64,000 nucleotides of DNA, from assembly GCF_030250645.1 (NCBI RefSeq), contig NZ_JASSVS010000001.1, positions 496,001-560,000 on the forward strand, in the 5' to 3' direction. A model generated the notes under the pieces. The model had not been told where the DNA came from and searched no databases. It saw only the letters and a program-made list of their open reading frames with translations. The stretch's first letter is position 1. Each line of letters opens with the position of its first letter. The translations under genes and the position numbers were made by a program. The stretch comes from Marinobacter azerbaijanicus (GTDB taxonomy: Bacteria > Pseudomonadota > Gammaproteobacteria > Pseudomonadales > Oleiphilaceae). Shown piece after piece: positions 1 to 9,888 of the stretch.

Positions 1-265
1 TACCAGCAGTAACAGAACCACCCGGGCTGTTGATATACAGGTGGATGTCCTTGTCCGGGTTCTCGGATTCAAGGAACAGCAACTGGGCCACAATCAGGTT
101 GGCCATGTGATCTTCAACCGGCCCCACCAGAAATATGACCCGTTCCTTGAGCAGACGGGAAAAGATATCAAACGAACGCTCACCTCGTGCGGTCTGCTCG
201 ATAACGATTGGCACCAGGCCGGAATTGGTAACCATTGCGGGACCATCGATTGGTTTCTGCGTCAT
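1..265 (-). CDS. clpP: ATP-dependent Clp protease proteolytic subunit ClpP (N-terminal part, cut by window edge)
   Basis: ClpP is the serine peptidase that forms the double heptameric chamber of the ClpXP/ClpAP proteases in the cytoplasm. The reverse strand reads the ClpP N-terminal region: [20 protein letters not shown], then the [20 protein letters not shown] segment, the [19 protein letters not shown] helix and [11 protein letters not shown]. The catalytic Ser and His lie beyond the window. I placed the start at the ATG just before TQKPIDG. The frame stays open about 50 bases further up, to a possible GTG at about 312, and an AAGGAG lies 12 bases before the chosen ATG, so the exact start is unsure. 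The gene follows tig on the same strand with a hairpin terminator between them, the usual tig-clpP(-clpX) order. Confidence 0.93.
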   Translation of the reverse strand, partial: MTQKPIDGPAMVTNSGLVPIVIEQTARGERSFDIFSRLLKERVIFLVGPVEDHMANLIVAQLLFLESENPDKDIHLYINSPGGSVTAG

Positions 266-373
266 GATGCGCGTGAACTCCTTCTGGACAATGGAGTGGC
301 GTTCGTCCGCCACAGCGTTATAAATCGGCTACGTCTCATATTACCCGTTACTCTGCCAGCACCGCGCCAAGAT

Positions 374-402
374 GAAAACAGCCGGACGTGCCGGCTGTTT
401 TC
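374..402 (-). terminator. Hairpin terminator between tig and clpP
   Basis: A perfect 12-bp stem (GAAAACAGCCGG, loop ACGTG, CCGGCTGTTTTC) lies between the tig stop and the clpP start. Read on the minus strand it ends tig with a short run of T inside the right arm. It probably ends or thins out the tig transcript so that clpP is read from its own promoter. Confidence 0.75.
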
Positions 403-445
403 CCACTCAGGCGTGCCGGGGCCACTTTACACGCCCCTGCAGCCT

Positions 446-1750
446 TTAACGCTGCTGCTGACCGGCCTGAATAGCCTCTTCGTACTTGACCTTCTTTTCC
501 TTGACCGTGGCCTGATCCAGAATCAGATCAACAACTGCATCTTCCAGCACAGACGACTCGATCTGCTGCTTCTGCTCCGGGCTGCTATTGAAGTGCGCCA
601 CAACCTCCTCTGGCTGTTCATACGTTGACGCGATTTCCTGGATCTTTTCATCCACTTTAGCAGGGTCTGCCTTCAGATCATTCTGTTTGACCACTTCCTG
701 GAACAGCAGGCCGGTTTTGACACGACGACGCGCCTGCTCTTCAAAGATTTCCTTCGGCAACTGCTGCGGATCAATCTGGCCGCCAAAGCGCTGCACAGCG
801 TCCTGACGCAGGCGATCGATTTCCTGGTCCACCAGGGCTGCAGGAACTTCCAGCTCAGTGCTCTCAAGCAGCCCTTCAACAACGTCGTTCTTGACCTTGT
901 TAGAGACAGCCTGCTTGAGTTCACGTTCCATGTTCTTTTGCACTTCCTCGCGGAACGTCGCTTCGTCTTCCGCGTCAATGCCGAATTTCTTGAAGAATTC
1001 GGTATCCAGCTCAGGCAACTGCGGCTCCTGAACGTCGTGGATCTTGATCTCGAATTTTGCCGGTTTGCCCGCCAGATCTTCGTTCTGGTAGTCCTCAGGG
1101 AAGGTCACCTCAATCTCGAACTCTTCACCAGCCTTGCCGCCAACGATGGCTTTCTCGAAGCCGGGAATCATCTGGCCTGACCCCAAGGTCAGCTTGTGGT
1201 TCTCGGCGGAGCCACCTTCAAATTCCTCGCCGTCGACGAAGCCTTTGAAATCAATCAGCACAACATCCTTGTTCTTGGACTTTCGCTTGACAGACTTCAT
1301 GGTGGCCTGCTGGCGACGCAGGTTGTCGATCATGGTGTCGACATCTTTCTCGGTAATCTCGGCCTTCGGCTTTTCAACAGAGATCTTGCTGAAATCACCG
1401 AGCTCCACTTCCGGCAACACTTCGAAGATAGCCACGAATTCCAGGTCTTTGCCCTCTTCCATGGTCTTTGGCTCAAATTTCGGCCAGCCCGCCGGGTTGA
1501 TGTCGTGCTCCTGAAGCGCCTTGATGTAGTTGTCGCGCATAACCTCGCCGACAATCTCCTGGCGGACACTGTCACCAAAACGACGCTTCACCACACTCAT
1601 GGGCACCTTGCCCGGACGAAAACCGTTCATCTTCACTGTGCGTGCGGTTTCCTGCAGGCGCTTCTGGACCGCCTGGTCGATTTCCTGGGCGGGCACACCA
1701 ATCGTCATCCGACGTTCGATGTTGGAGGTCGTTTCAACAGACACTTGCAT
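446..1750 (-). CDS. tig: Trigger factor, ribosome-bound chaperone and prolyl isomerase
   Basis: Trigger factor docks on ribosomal protein L23 at the exit tunnel and shelters nascent chains. The 434-residue protein has the usual family length. The N-terminal ribosome-binding domain carries the signature loop GFRPGKVP at about residues 43-50. A PPIase (FKBP-like) domain at about 150-245 includes DVVLIDFKGFVDGEEFEGG and LGSGQMIPGFE. The C-terminal half is the helical arm domain with many charged residues. The start ATG has GAGGAT upstream. It lies between the tRNA cluster and clpP, the conserved order of this region in Pseudomonas-like genomes. Confidence 0.97.
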   Translation of the reverse strand: MQVSVETTSNIERRMTIGVPAQEIDQAVQKRLQETARTVKMNGFRPGKVPMSVVKRRFGDSVRQEIVGEVMRDNYIKALQEHDINPAGWPKFEPKTMEEGKDLEFVAIFEVLPEVELGDFSKISVEKPKAEITEKDVDTMIDNLRRQQATMKSVKRKSKNKDVVLIDFKGFVDGEEFEGGSAENHKLTLGSGQMIPGFEKAIVGGKAGEEFEIEVTFPEDYQNEDLAGKPAKFEIKIHDVQEPQLPELDTEFFKKFGIDAEDEATFREEVQKNMERELKQAVSNKVKNDVVEGLLESTELEVPAALVDQEIDRLRQDAVQRFGGQIDPQQLPKEIFEEQARRRVKTGLLFQEVVKQNDLKADPAKVDEKIQEIASTYEQPEEVVAHFNSSPEQKQQIESSVLEDAVVDLILDQATVKEKKVKYEEAIQAGQQQR

Positions 1751-1963
1751 GGAAGATCCTCAAATTACAGGTTCGGTATGTGAATGAAAATAAAACCAAA
1801 AATCCGATTCAGGGTGAACTCCCGGAAAAGGACGCAAATTTAAAAGCGGGTAGTTTATCATGGTTTGCCATGCCGAGAGAATCACCCGGTGCAGGCTCTT
1901 TTTCCGGAACAGGATCGCAGAAAGAATCAGGAGAGGAAATCAGAGAACACAAAAAACGGGAAA

Positions 1964-2048
1964 TGGTGCGAGAGGAGAGACTCGAACTCTCACGGGTTGC
2001 CCCACTGGAACCTAAATCCAGCGCGTCTACCAGTTCCGCCACTCTCGC
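1964..2048 (-). tRNA. tRNA-Leu (anticodon TAG)
   Basis: The reverse strand folds as a class II tRNA: acceptor stem GCGAGAG with CTCTCGC, anticodon stem CTGGA/TCCAG around loop TTTAGGT (anticodon TAG), a variable arm, T stem GAGAG/CTCTC with loop TTCGAGT, and an encoded CCA end. A T-rich stretch (CGTTTTTTG) right after the CCA may end the tRNA transcript. It is the last gene of a four-tRNA cluster on the minus strand. Confidence 0.95.
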
Positions 2049-2133
2049 AAACGGTTTGTGAACACTCTCCTGCCAGGGCAGACGAAGAATTCAGATATTG
2101 CGGAAATTAACAACGAACGATTGAGGAGAAAAT

Positions 2134-2210
2134 TGGGGTGGACGAAGGGGATCGAACCCTCGACCGCAGGAGTCACAATCCTGAGCTCTACCAACTGAGC
2201 TACGTCCACC
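2134..2210 (-). tRNA. tRNA-His (anticodon GTG)
   Basis: The reverse strand begins GGTGGACGTAGCTCAGTTGG, with the extra 5' G typical of tRNA-His. The anticodon stem CAGGA/TCCTG encloses TTGTGAC (anticodon GTG), and the T arm is GAGGGTTCGATCCCC. The CCA end is encoded. It is the third gene of the tRNA cluster. Confidence 0.96.
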
Positions 2211-2303
2211 ATATCCAGATTATTGCCAGGCAACTCCCGGCAAGTACTCCAAACTAACTTTGCTGATTCGGTGTCTCCGGGACGGATCAAACCGTCTGCG
2301 GTA

Positions 2304-2380
2304 TGGCGCGCCCGGCAGGACTCGAACCTGCGACCACCGGCTTAGAAGGCCGATGCTCTATCCAGCTGAGCTACGGGCGC
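2304..2380 (-). tRNA. tRNA-Arg (anticodon TCT)
   Basis: The reverse strand begins GCGCCCGTAGCTCAGCTGGA and closes with the acceptor stem GCGCCCG/CGGGCGC. The anticodon loop is TTCTAAG (anticodon TCT, reading AGA/AGG) and the T arm is GCAGGTTCGAGTCCTGC. The CCA end is encoded. It is the second gene of the tRNA cluster. Confidence 0.96.
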
Positions 2381-2413
2381 ATAAACCTTTCGCCCACCTG
2401 AATATTCAGAAAG

Positions 2414-2490
2414 TGGTCGGGGTAGAGAGATTCGAACTCCCGACATCCTGCTCCCAAAGCAGGCGCGCTACCAGACTGCGCTATACCCCG
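2414..2490 (-). tRNA. tRNA-Pro (anticodon TGG)
   Basis: The reverse strand begins CGGGGTATAGCGCAGTCTGG. The anticodon loop is TTGGGAG (anticodon TGG), the T arm is CGGGAGTTCGAATCTCT and the acceptor stem is CGGGGTA/TACCCCG. The CCA end is encoded. It is the promoter-proximal gene of the cluster, about 35 bases below the -10 box at 2531-2536. Confidence 0.96.
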
Positions 2491-2530
2491 TCTGAACTGA
2501 ACAACAGATACCTCAGCAAAGTTGGCGCGC

Positions 2531-2559
2531 ATATTACCGGCGCCGGACCTGTCCGTCAA
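2531..2559 (-). promoter_or_regulatory. Sigma-70 promoter of the tRNA cluster
   Basis: On the minus strand TTGACG (2554-2559), a 17-base spacer and TAATAT (2531-2536) form a near-consensus promoter. The next bases are GCGCGCC, the GC-rich discriminator typical of stable-RNA promoters under stringent control. Transcription should begin close to 2524 and read Pro, Arg, His and Leu tRNAs. Confidence 0.8.
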
Positions 2560-2654
2560 CACGCATTTTGGCTTTTCCACCTCTGATTGGCGGAGAGGCC
2601 CAAGCATGAGACAATGCGACGCCTTTATTTTCGCATAACCGACAAGACAATGAC

Positions 2655-3512
2655 ATGAGCGCCAAACTGATTAACGGAAAAGAAATTGCCGCTGCCGTAC
2701 GACAGCAGGTCGCGGCGGGAACTGAAGCCCGAAAGCAGAAGGGGCTTCGCGCTCCGGGACTGGCTGTGGTGCTGGTGGGCAATGACCCTGCCTCCCATGT
2801 GTATGTAGGCAACAAGCGCAAGGCCTGCGACGAGGCGGGCATCATGTCGCTCTCCTACGACCTGCCTGAGGACACCTCACAGGAGGCACTGGAAGCCCTG
2901 ATCGACGAGTTGAACGAAAACCCGGACGTGGACGGCATTCTGGTTCAGCTTCCGCTGCCGGCCCACATGGACGCTGACCCTATCCTGCTGAAAATTCGGC
3001 CGGACAAGGATGTGGATGGCTTCCACCCCTATAATATCGGCCGCCTGGTTCAGCGTAAGCCTGCCCTGAGGCCCTGCACGCCTGCAGGGGTCATCACCCT
3101 ACTGGACAGCATTAACACCCCCTACAAGGGCCAGCACGCCGTTATAGTGGGTGCATCCAACATTGTCGGCCGGCCAATGACCATGGAACTTCTCCTCAAA
3201 GGCGCCACCGTGACGGTATGCCACCGCTTTACCGACGACCTGCAAAAGTTTGTCGGGGAAGCGGACATCCTGATTGCTGCGGTTGGCAAGCCCGGCCTGA
3301 TCAAGGGTGAGTGGGTCAAGCCCGGAGCGACCGTGATTGATGTGGGCATCAACCGGATGGAAGACGGCAAATTGCGCGGGGATGTGGATTTTGCGGCTGC
3401 TTCTGAGCGGGCGGCCTATATTACGCCGGTGCCGGGTGGCGTGGGGCCGATGACGATTGCGACGTTGTTGCAGAATACGTTGTATGCGGCGAATGAGTTG
3501 CATAAGGATTGA
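2655..3512 (+). CDS. folD: Bifunctional methylenetetrahydrofolate dehydrogenase / methenyltetrahydrofolate cyclohydrolase
   Basis: FolD interconverts 5,10-methylene-, 5,10-methenyl- and 10-formyl-tetrahydrofolate in the cytoplasm with NADP. The 285-residue product has the usual length. The catalytic segment [14 protein letters not shown] (with the key Lys) lies near residue 52, and the signatures [10 protein letters not shown] and [10 protein letters not shown] follow. The Rossmann part has [13 protein letters not shown] and the C-terminal [15 protein letters not shown] motif. It is divergent from the tRNA cluster and is followed by a REP-like element and a terminator. Confidence 0.97.
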   Translation: MSAKLINGKEIAAAVRQQVAAGTEARKQKGLRAPGLAVVLVGNDPASHVYVGNKRKACDEAGIMSLSYDLPEDTSQEALEALIDELNENPDVDGILVQLPLPAHMDADPILLKIRPDKDVDGFHPYNIGRLVQRKPALRPCTPAGVITLLDSINTPYKGQHAVIVGASNIVGRPMTMELLLKGATVTVCHRFTDDLQKFVGEADILIAAVGKPGLIKGEWVKPGATVIDVGINRMEDGKLRGDVDFAAASERAAYITPVPGGVGPMTIATLLQNTLYAANELHKD

Positions 3513-3525
3513 TCGGAAGTTGGGT

Positions 3526-3601
3526 TGTCGGATTACGGCTTCGCCTAATCCGACCTACATTATCACTCCGTAGGTCGGATAGAGCGTAGCGAAATCCGAC
3601 A
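3526..3601. repeat. REP-like pair of inverted repeats after folD
   Basis: Two hairpins lie back to back. The first is GTCGGATTA...TAATCCGAC (3527-3554). The second starts GTCGGAT and ends ATCCGAC (3574-3600). They are joined by CTAC...GTAG flanks, so the whole unit is itself a large imperfect palindrome. This GTCGGAT-type unit resembles dispersed intergenic REP/BIME elements of gammaproteobacteria. It contains no gene. Confidence 0.7.
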
Positions 3602-3610
3602 ACCTCCCAC

Positions 3611-3638
3611 AAAAAACCCCGCAAATGCGGGGTTTTTT
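3611..3638. terminator. Bidirectional terminator between folD and glcB
   Basis: AAAAAACCCCGC, a short AAAT loop and GCGGGGTTTTTT form a strong stem with a T-run on each strand. It can end folD on the plus strand and glcB on the minus strand, which converge here. Confidence 0.9.
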
Positions 3639-3651
3639 GATGGCCGGGTGC

Positions 3652-5832
3652 TTACTGCCCGTACTTCTCTTTCGCCTTAAGGCGATAGGCGTGCAGAAGC
3701 GGCTCGGTGTATCCATTTGGCTGCTCGCGACCTTTCAGCACCAGATCCATGGCCGCCTGGAAGGCGATGCTGCCATCAAAGTCCGGCGCCATGGCGCGAT
3801 AGGACGGGTCGCTGGCATTCTGACGATCCACAATCGCGGCCATGCGCTTCATGGTCTCGTGGATCTGTTCTTCCGTACAGATGCCATGGTAAAGCCAATT
3901 GGTCAACAACTGCGAGGCGATACGCAGGGTGGCGCGGTCTTCCATGAGGCCTACATCGTTGATATCAGGCACCTTGGAACAGCCTACACCACTGTCGATC
4001 CAGCGCACCACGTAACCCAGAATCCCCTGGGCGTTGTTGTCCAGCTCCTGCTGAATCTCTTCAGCCGACAGCGACTTCGGATCATCCATCACCGGAACAG
4101 TCAGGATGTCGTCCAGGCTGGCACGTGGGCGGCTTTCCAGTTCTTTCTGGATATCGGCAACGCTCACCTGATGGTAATGAGTAGCGTGCAGGGTGGCCGC
4201 AGTCGGTGAAGGTACCCAGGCAGTATTGGCGCCGGCTTTCGGATGGCCGATCTTGGCCTCCAGCATACCCGCCATCAGATCCGGCATTGCCCACATGCCT
4301 TTACCTATCTGGGCAACACCACGGAAACCGGTCTCCAGACCGATGTCTACGTTCCACTGCTCATAGGCCTGAATCCAGGTGGCCTGCTTCATCGGCCCCT
4401 TACGGATAAACGGCCCCAGTTCCATGGAGGTATGGATTTCATCCCCGGTGCGGTCCAGGAAGCCGGTGTTGATGAACACGGCACGTTCCTTGGCAGCATG
4501 GATACAGGATTTGAGATTGACCGTTGTGCGGCGCTCCTCGTCCATGATACCCACTTTCAGGGTAAAGGCCGGGAGACCAAGAGCATCTTCAACGCGGCCA
4601 AAGAATTCGTTGGTGAACGCCACTTCTTCCGGGCCGTGCATCTTCGGCTTGACGATATAAACCGAACCAGTGGTGCTGTTCTGCAGCTTGCCGGTGCCCT
4701 TCAGGTCATGGATCGCGATCAGCGAAGTCAGCAGGCCATCCATCAGACCTTCAGGCACTTCGCTGCCGTCTTTCAGCAGGATGGCCGGATTGGTCATCAG
4801 ATGGCCGACATTGCGCACAAACATCAGGCTGCGGCCTTTCAGTACCAGCTCGCCACCATCAGCTTTCGTGTAGGCACGGTCTTCGTGCATTTTGCGGGTC
4901 ATCTGCTGCCCGCCCTTCTCGAAAGTCTCTTCCAGGTCGCCCTTCATCAGGCCCAGCCAGTTGCGATACGCCAGTGCCTTGTCGTCTGCATCGACAGCAG
5001 CAACGGAGTCTTCGCAGTCCATGATGGTGGTCAGGGCGGACTCCATCAGCACGTCTTTGACGTGGGCGCCGTCGTCCTTGCCAATTGGATGGCTGGCGTC
5101 GATCTGGATTTCGAAGTGCATGCCGTTCTTCACCAGCAACACACCGGTGGGCGCATCGGCTGCACCGGTATAACCGACAAAACCGGACTCGTCTTTCAGG
5201 CCGGTGGATTCGCCGTTCTGCAGCTTGACCACCAGCTTGCCGCTCTCAACCAGGTACTGCGCGGCATCCTTGTGGCTGCCGGAAGCCAGGGGCGCAGAGC
5301 TGTCAAGCAGGTTGCGTGCAAATTCGATAACCTTGGCGCCGCGCACAGGGTTGTAACCACGGCCCTTTTCAGCACCGTCTTCCTCGGAAATGGCATCAGT
5401 ACCATAAAGCGCATCGTACAGGCTGCCCCACCGGGCGTTCGCTGCGTTCAGGGCGAAACGGGCATTCATGACCGGGACCACAAGCTGGGGACCAGCCATG
5501 GTGGCCACTTCAGGATCCACATTCGAGGTAGAAATCTTGAAGTCGCCCGGCTCGTCCACCAGATAGCCGATGTCTTTCAGGAACGACTTGTACTCAGCCA
5601 TGTCGAGCTTCTGGCCTTTGTGGTCACGGTTCCAGGCATCCATTTTCTCCTGGATGGCGTCGCGCTTGGCAAGCAGCTCTTTGTTGCGGGGAGCCAGCTC
5701 GTGAACAATCTTGTCAAACTCGCCCCAGAATTTGTCAGCATCGACACCGGTGCCCGGGATCGCTTCATTATTAACGAAATCGAACAGGTTCTTTGCGACC
5801 TGAAGGCCGCCGACTTGTACGCGTTCTGTCAT
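3652..5832 (-). CDS. glcB: Malate synthase G
   Basis: The enzyme condenses glyoxylate with acetyl-CoA to malate, in the glyoxylate shunt or during glycolate and C2 use. The 726-residue length is that of the large monomeric G isoform. Visible family segments include the N-terminal region [16 protein letters not shown], the core [69 protein letters not shown] and the C-terminal [12 protein letters not shown]. The gene stands alone between convergent folD and cysS and is flanked by terminators. No isocitrate lyase gene is present in the window. In Pseudomonas-type order folD and cysS are neighbours, so glcB looks like an insertion here. Confidence 0.97.
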   Translation of the reverse strand: MTERVQVGGLQVAKNLFDFVNNEAIPGTGVDADKFWGEFDKIVHELAPRNKELLAKRDAIQEKMDAWNRDHKGQKLDMAEYKSFLKDIGYLVDEPGDFKISTSNVDPEVATMAGPQLVVPVMNARFALNAANARWGSLYDALYGTDAISEEDGAEKGRGYNPVRGAKVIEFARNLLDSSAPLASGSHKDAAQYLVESGKLVVKLQNGESTGLKDESGFVGYTGAADAPTGVLLVKNGMHFEIQIDASHPIGKDDGAHVKDVLMESALTTIMDCEDSVAAVDADDKALAYRNWLGLMKGDLEETFEKGGQQMTRKMHEDRAYTKADGGELVLKGRSLMFVRNVGHLMTNPAILLKDGSEVPEGLMDGLLTSLIAIHDLKGTGKLQNSTTGSVYIVKPKMHGPEEVAFTNEFFGRVEDALGLPAFTLKVGIMDEERRTTVNLKSCIHAAKERAVFINTGFLDRTGDEIHTSMELGPFIRKGPMKQATWIQAYEQWNVDIGLETGFRGVAQIGKGMWAMPDLMAGMLEAKIGHPKAGANTAWVPSPTAATLHATHYHQVSVADIQKELESRPRASLDDILTVPVMDDPKSLSAEEIQQELDNNAQGILGYVVRWIDSGVGCSKVPDINDVGLMEDRATLRIASQLLTNWLYHGICTEEQIHETMKRMAAIVDRQNASDPSYRAMAPDFDGSIAFQAAMDLVLKGREQPNGYTEPLLHAYRLKAKEKYGQ

Positions 5833-5998
5833 CGTTGTTTGCCTCAGTGGGTTACTGTATTCCCTGCCCTGTCGGCGGGTTTCCCCGGAAGGGCCGTTAT
5901 AATTCGAGGGCGGTATTGTACGGGAAATTCCCTACAAGGTCATTCCCGCGCCTACAACCCGACTTCTGGTTAGACCTTGCACCCCGTCAAACGGGACA

Positions 5999-7381
5999 TC
6001 AGCCGCGGCGCCAGCTGGTTCCCTCACGGCTGTCGTCAAGAATAATGCCTTTGTCCGCCAGCTCATCACGGATACGATCTGCTTCCGCGAAATCTTTCCT
6101 TTTCCGCGCATCGGCCCGGGCCTGAATCATGGCCTCAATGTCTTCTGCGCTGAGTTCGCTGCCCGTGTCGGCCTGGAAGAAGGCTTCCGGATCCTGCTGC
6201 AGCAGCCCAAGAATGCGGCCAAGCCGAACCAGAACAGCGGCGCTTTCAGCAGCCCGCTCATCATCCCCGTCGCGACGGAACTGATTGATCTCGTGGACCA
6301 CAGCATGCAGCACGGCGATGGCCCCCGCGGTATTGAAATCATCATCCATGGCCTCGGCGAATTGGCGGTCATGCGCGGTTTCCGCAACATCCTTGGCGGG
6401 CACCAAGCCCCGCAGTGCGTGGTAGAATCGGGTCAGTGTGTGTCCCGCCTCGGCCAGATTCTCTTCCGAGTAATCCACCTGGCTGCGGTAATGACTGGAA
6501 ACCAGGAAGTAGCGCACCACTTCCGGCGCGTACTTTTCGAAGATTTCCCGAATGGTGAAAAAATTGCCGAGGGACTTGGACATTTTCTCCTTGTTCACCC
6601 GAATGGCACCGGCGTGCATCCAGAGATTCACAAAGGTATGGCCGTTGGCACACTCGGACTGGGCGATTTCGTTTTCATGGTGCGGAAACAGCAGGTCCGG
6701 CCCGCCGCCGTGAATATCGAAGGTCTCACCCAGGCACTGGTTGGACATGGCTGAACACTCAATGTGCCATCCCGGCCGGCCATCACCCCATGGCGACGGC
6801 CAGCTCACCTCACCCGGCTTTGCGGCTTTCCACAGCACAAAGTCGGCAGGGCTGCGCTTGGCCTCCTGAACATCCACCCGGGCACCGGCTACCAAGTCCT
6901 CCAGCTTTTTCTTGCTGAGTTTGCCGTAGTCCGGATAGGACTCCACAGAAAAGTAGACGTCGCCGTTATCTGCAGCATAGGCATGGCCACTTGAGACCAG
7001 CTTGTGAATCATGGCAACGATTTCGTTGATGTAGGCTGTCGCACACGGCTCTTCTGTTGGCGAAAGAACACCCAACTTTGCCTCATCCTCATGCATTGCC
7101 TTGATCATGCGAGCAGTGAGATCGGTATATACCTCACCATTTTCGTCTGCCCTGCGAAGAATCTTGTCGTCAATATCTGTGATATTACGAACGTAGTGAA
7201 CGTCGTACCCACTGTGACGCAGATACCGCGTGATCACATCAAACGCCACCAAAACCCTCGCATGTCCAAGGTGACAGTAATCGTAGACCGTCATACCACA
7301 GACATACATGCGAACCTTCCCAGGCTCTATAGGCTTGAACTCTTCCTTCTGCTGACTAAGGGTGTTGTAGATTCTAATCAC
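5999..7381 (-). CDS. cysS: Cysteinyl-tRNA synthetase
   Basis: This class I synthetase charges tRNA-Cys in the cytoplasm. I chose the GTG at 7381, which gives [15 protein letters not shown] and 460 residues, the family length. The frame continues upstream through the long palindrome at 7427-7532, which is clearly not coding. Motifs are [17 protein letters not shown] (Zn Cys and the HIGH-type sequence) near residue 30 and [12 protein letters not shown] (KMSKS) near residue 270. The Zn site also includes the C and H of GWHIECSAM and the [14 protein letters not shown] segment. The gene follows glnS on the same strand; the palindrome between them may uncouple their expression. Confidence 0.96.
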   Translation of the reverse strand: MIRIYNTLSQQKEEFKPIEPGKVRMYVCGMTVYDYCHLGHARVLVAFDVITRYLRHSGYDVHYVRNITDIDDKILRRADENGEVYTDLTARMIKAMHEDEAKLGVLSPTEEPCATAYINEIVAMIHKLVSSGHAYAADNGDVYFSVESYPDYGKLSKKKLEDLVAGARVDVQEAKRSPADFVLWKAAKPGEVSWPSPWGDGRPGWHIECSAMSNQCLGETFDIHGGGPDLLFPHHENEIAQSECANGHTFVNLWMHAGAIRVNKEKMSKSLGNFFTIREIFEKYAPEVVRYFLVSSHYRSQVDYSEENLAEAGHTLTRFYHALRGLVPAKDVAETAHDRQFAEAMDDDFNTAGAIAVLHAVVHEINQFRRDGDDERAAESAAVLVRLGRILGLLQQDPEAFFQADTGSELSAEDIEAMIQARADARKRKDFAEADRIRDELADKGIILDDSREGTSWRRG

Positions 7382-7426
7382 GCTTTGCTCTTTGTTTGCC
7401 TGAAGTATCGTTTTGGTGAAGGTCGC

Positions 7427-7532
7427 CGCCAGGGCGGGGCATCTATCCGGGACACGCCGTGAATACGTCCATGTAGGCTCGTAAAAAACATCCCTGTTTT
7501 TTACGGTCCCGGATAGATGCCCCGCCCTGGCG
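7427..7532. repeat. Large composite palindrome between glnS and cysS
   Basis: Two perfectly complementary 26-base arms (7427-7452 and 7507-7532, beginning CGCCAGGGCGGGGC) enclose a second perfect hairpin, CGTAAAAAACA-TCCC-TGTTTTTTACG (7480-7505). An unpaired segment GCCGTGAATACGTCCATG lies in the left part. The inner hairpin has T-runs on both strands, so it may end transcripts. The whole unit looks like a mobile intergenic repeat and not a plain terminator. Confidence 0.8.
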
Positions 7533-7563
7533 ACTCCCCCGACTTTGTTCGTGCCTTCCGCTC

Positions 7564-9240
7564 TTACTTGCCCTTTCCCCAGGAGTCCCGCAGGGTTACT
7601 GTGCGGTTGAAGACCGGGCGGCCTGCTGCGGCGGTCAGTTCCTGGTCGCAAAAGAAATACCCTTCACGCTCGAACTGATACGGTAAGTCTGTCCTAGGCG
7701 TGGCCAGGCTCTTCTCTACCCTCGCACCTTTGAGGACCACCAGAGAGTCCGGGTTGATCGACTCAACAAAGTCTGTCTCTTTATCACTATCCGGGGATTC
7801 ATGGTTGAACAGACGGTCGTACTGGTTGATGTCCGTTTCAATGCTGTCTGTTGCCGATACCCAGTGCACGACACCATTCGGTTTATACCCTTCAGGATTA
7901 ACCCCCAGAGTATTCGGATCGTACTCACATTTGAGTTCTACAATTTCGCCACTGTCGTCGCGAATAACCTCGCGACAGGTCATTACATAACCACCCCGCA
8001 GACGCACTGCCTGATCCGGAGCAAGGCGTTTCCACTTGCGCGGGGGCTCCTCCGCGAAGTCTTCCCGGTCGATAAACAGAGTCCGGGTCCAGGTCACTTC
8101 CCGCTCGCCCATATCCGGATTCTGCGGGTGAACGGGCAACACCAGGGTTTCGGTCTTGTCTTCCGGATAGTTGGTCAGGGTCACCTTCAGTGGGCGCATC
8201 ACGCACATGGCGCGGGGTGCGCGGGTGTTCAGGTCTTCGCGGATGGCGTGCTCCAGCATCCCCATATCCACGGTACCACCGGCCTTGTTAACACCGATCA
8301 TGTCGCAAAAGGTGCGGATGGAGTCGGGGGTGTAGCCACGGCGGCGCAGGCCGGAAATGGTGGGCATGCGCGGGTCGTTCCAGCCGTCCACAAAGCCTTC
8401 ATCCACCAGGCGCCTGAGTTTGCGCTTACTGGTGATGGTGTAGTTCAGGTTCAGCCGGGCGAATTCGATCTGGCGGGGCTGGCAGGGAGCGGAGATGTTC
8501 TCCAATACCCAGTCATAAAGGGGCCGATGGTCTTCGAATTCCAGAGTGCACAGGGAGTGGGTAATCCCCTCCATGGCGTCGGAAATCGGATGGGTGAAGT
8601 CGTACATCGGGTAGATGCACCACTTGTCGCCGGTCTGATGGTGGTCGGCATAGCGAATCCGGTACAGGATCGGGTCCCGCATGTTGATGTTCGGGGATGC
8701 CATATCGATCTTGGCGCGAAGCACCAGTTCACCGTTCTGGAACTTGCCGTCGCGCATGTCGCGGAACAGCTTAAGATTCTCGTCCACAGGGCGATCCCGG
8801 TAGGGGCTGTTCTGTCCGGGTTCTTTCAGGGTGCCCCGGTATTCGGCCATCTGGTCAGCTGTCAGCGCGCACACATAGGCCTTGCCCCTTTCGATCAACT
8901 CGACGGCAAAATCATAGATGGCGTCGAAATAATCCGAGGCGTAGCGCACTTCCCCTGCCCACTCATAGCCGAGCCAATGAACGTCCTGCTTGATGGCGTC
9001 GATGTACTCCTGGGATTCCTTCTCCGGGTTGGTATCGTCAAACCGCAGAGTGCAAACGCCATCAAATGTTTCGGCGATGCCGAAGTTCAGGCAGATAGAC
9101 TTGGCGTGACCAATATGCAGGTAACCGTTAGGCTCCGGCGGAAACCGTGTCACCACCTTCCCCGTGTGCTCGCCTTTGGCAATGGCGTCTTCAATCAGGC
9201 TCTGGATGAAGTTATGGGCTTTCTTGGACTCGGCGCTCAT
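7564..9240 (-). CDS. glnS: Glutaminyl-tRNA synthetase
   Basis: This class I synthetase charges tRNA-Gln directly, which implies no dependence on the transamidation route for Gln. The 558-residue protein has the expected length. Motifs are [18 protein letters not shown] (HIGH) near residue 40, [11 protein letters not shown], and [24 protein letters not shown] sequence (KMSKR equivalent) near residue 270. The C-terminal beta-barrel anticodon domain is complete. A TATAAT -10 box lies just upstream (9278-9283). The gene is divergent from ppiB, in the lpxH-ppiB-glnS-cysS order known from Pseudomonas. Confidence 0.97.
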   Translation of the reverse strand: MSAESKKAHNFIQSLIEDAIAKGEHTGKVVTRFPPEPNGYLHIGHAKSICLNFGIAETFDGVCTLRFDDTNPEKESQEYIDAIKQDVHWLGYEWAGEVRYASDYFDAIYDFAVELIERGKAYVCALTADQMAEYRGTLKEPGQNSPYRDRPVDENLKLFRDMRDGKFQNGELVLRAKIDMASPNINMRDPILYRIRYADHHQTGDKWCIYPMYDFTHPISDAMEGITHSLCTLEFEDHRPLYDWVLENISAPCQPRQIEFARLNLNYTITSKRKLRRLVDEGFVDGWNDPRMPTISGLRRRGYTPDSIRTFCDMIGVNKAGGTVDMGMLEHAIREDLNTRAPRAMCVMRPLKVTLTNYPEDKTETLVLPVHPQNPDMGEREVTWTRTLFIDREDFAEEPPRKWKRLAPDQAVRLRGGYVMTCREVIRDDSGEIVELKCEYDPNTLGVNPEGYKPNGVVHWVSATDSIETDINQYDRLFNHESPDSDKETDFVESINPDSLVVLKGARVEKSLATPRTDLPYQFEREGYFFCDQELTAAAGRPVFNRTVTLRDSWGKGK

Positions 9241-9277
9241 ACAATCTCAATCATAGGGTGTGGGTCTGAAACCGCGT

Positions 9278-9283
9278 ATTATA
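9278..9283 (-). promoter_or_regulatory. -10 box of the glnS promoter
   Basis: A perfect TATAAT on the minus strand lies about 38 bases before the glnS ATG. No good TTGACA is seen 16-18 bases upstream, so either the -35 is weak or an activator takes part. Confidence 0.5.
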
Positions 9284-9378
9284 CTCATAAATCCTTGCCT
9301 AACTCATGCACGCGCTCAAACTCTTCAGTACAATACCTGCCACGTGGCTTTTTATACCCATTTGAACAGGAAACCCTG

Positions 9379-9888
9379 ATGATTCTGCTGAAAACTTCTC
9401 ACGGTGATATTAAACTGGAACTGGATTACGACAAGGCCCCTGAAACAGCAAAGAACTTTGAAGAATATGTTCGCGAAGGCTTTTATGATGGGCTGATTTT
9501 TCACCGGGTCATCAGCAATTTCATGATTCAGGGCGGCGGTTTCGAACCTGGAATGAACCCGCGTAAAACCCGTGAGCCTATCCGCAATGAGGCCAACAAC
9601 GGCCTCAGCAACATGCAGGGCACCGTTGCCATGGCCCGGACCATGGACCCCCACTCCGCTACCGCGCAGTTCTTTATCAATGTTGAAAACAATGGTTTCC
9701 TGGACCATACCGCGGAAAACGCGGAAGGCTGGGGTTACTGCGTGTTCGGCAGGGTTGTAGAAGGCATGGACACGGTTAACGCCATCCGTTCGGTACGTAC
9801 CACCATGCGTTCAGGTCACCAGGACGTCCCTGCAGAGGATGTGGTGATCGAGAAAGCCGAAGTTGTAGAGGATGGAGGCGCGGCGTGA
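9379..9888 (+). CDS. ppiB: Cytoplasmic peptidyl-prolyl cis-trans isomerase B (cyclophilin)
   Basis: A cyclophilin that speeds prolyl isomerisation in the cytoplasm; no signal peptide is present. The 169-residue protein starts [20 protein letters not shown] and shows the cyclophilin core [15 protein letters not shown] near residue 40 and [18 protein letters not shown] near residue 85. The frame is open for more than 500 codons upstream, but that part is the antisense of glnS. I chose the ATG that follows AGGAAACCCTG. The stop overlaps the lpxH GTG (GTGA), so the two genes are translationally coupled. Confidence 0.96.
   Translation: MILLKTSHGDIKLELDYDKAPETAKNFEEYVREGFYDGLIFHRVISNFMIQGGGFEPGMNPRKTREPIRNEANNGLSNMQGTVAMARTMDPHSATAQFFINVENNGFLDHTAENAEGWGYCVFGRVVEGMDTVNAIRSVRTTMRSGHQDVPAEDVVIEKAEVVEDGGAA

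Noticed and set aside
1809..2607. Small open frames over the tRNA cluster
   Set aside because: They cross tRNA genes that fold well, so coding is not credible.
4243..5973. Long open frame antisense to glcB (576 codons)
   Set aside because: It is the mirror of the malate synthase gene in a GC-rich, codon-biased region; it has no family features and no ribosome site.
7382..7651. 90-residue N-terminal extension of CysS
   Set aside because: It would translate through the composite palindrome; the GTG at 7381 gives the normal N-terminus.
7801..9378. N-terminal extension of ppiB by more than 500 codons
   Set aside because: This part is antisense to glnS. The cyclophilin family starts at the ATG at 9379.
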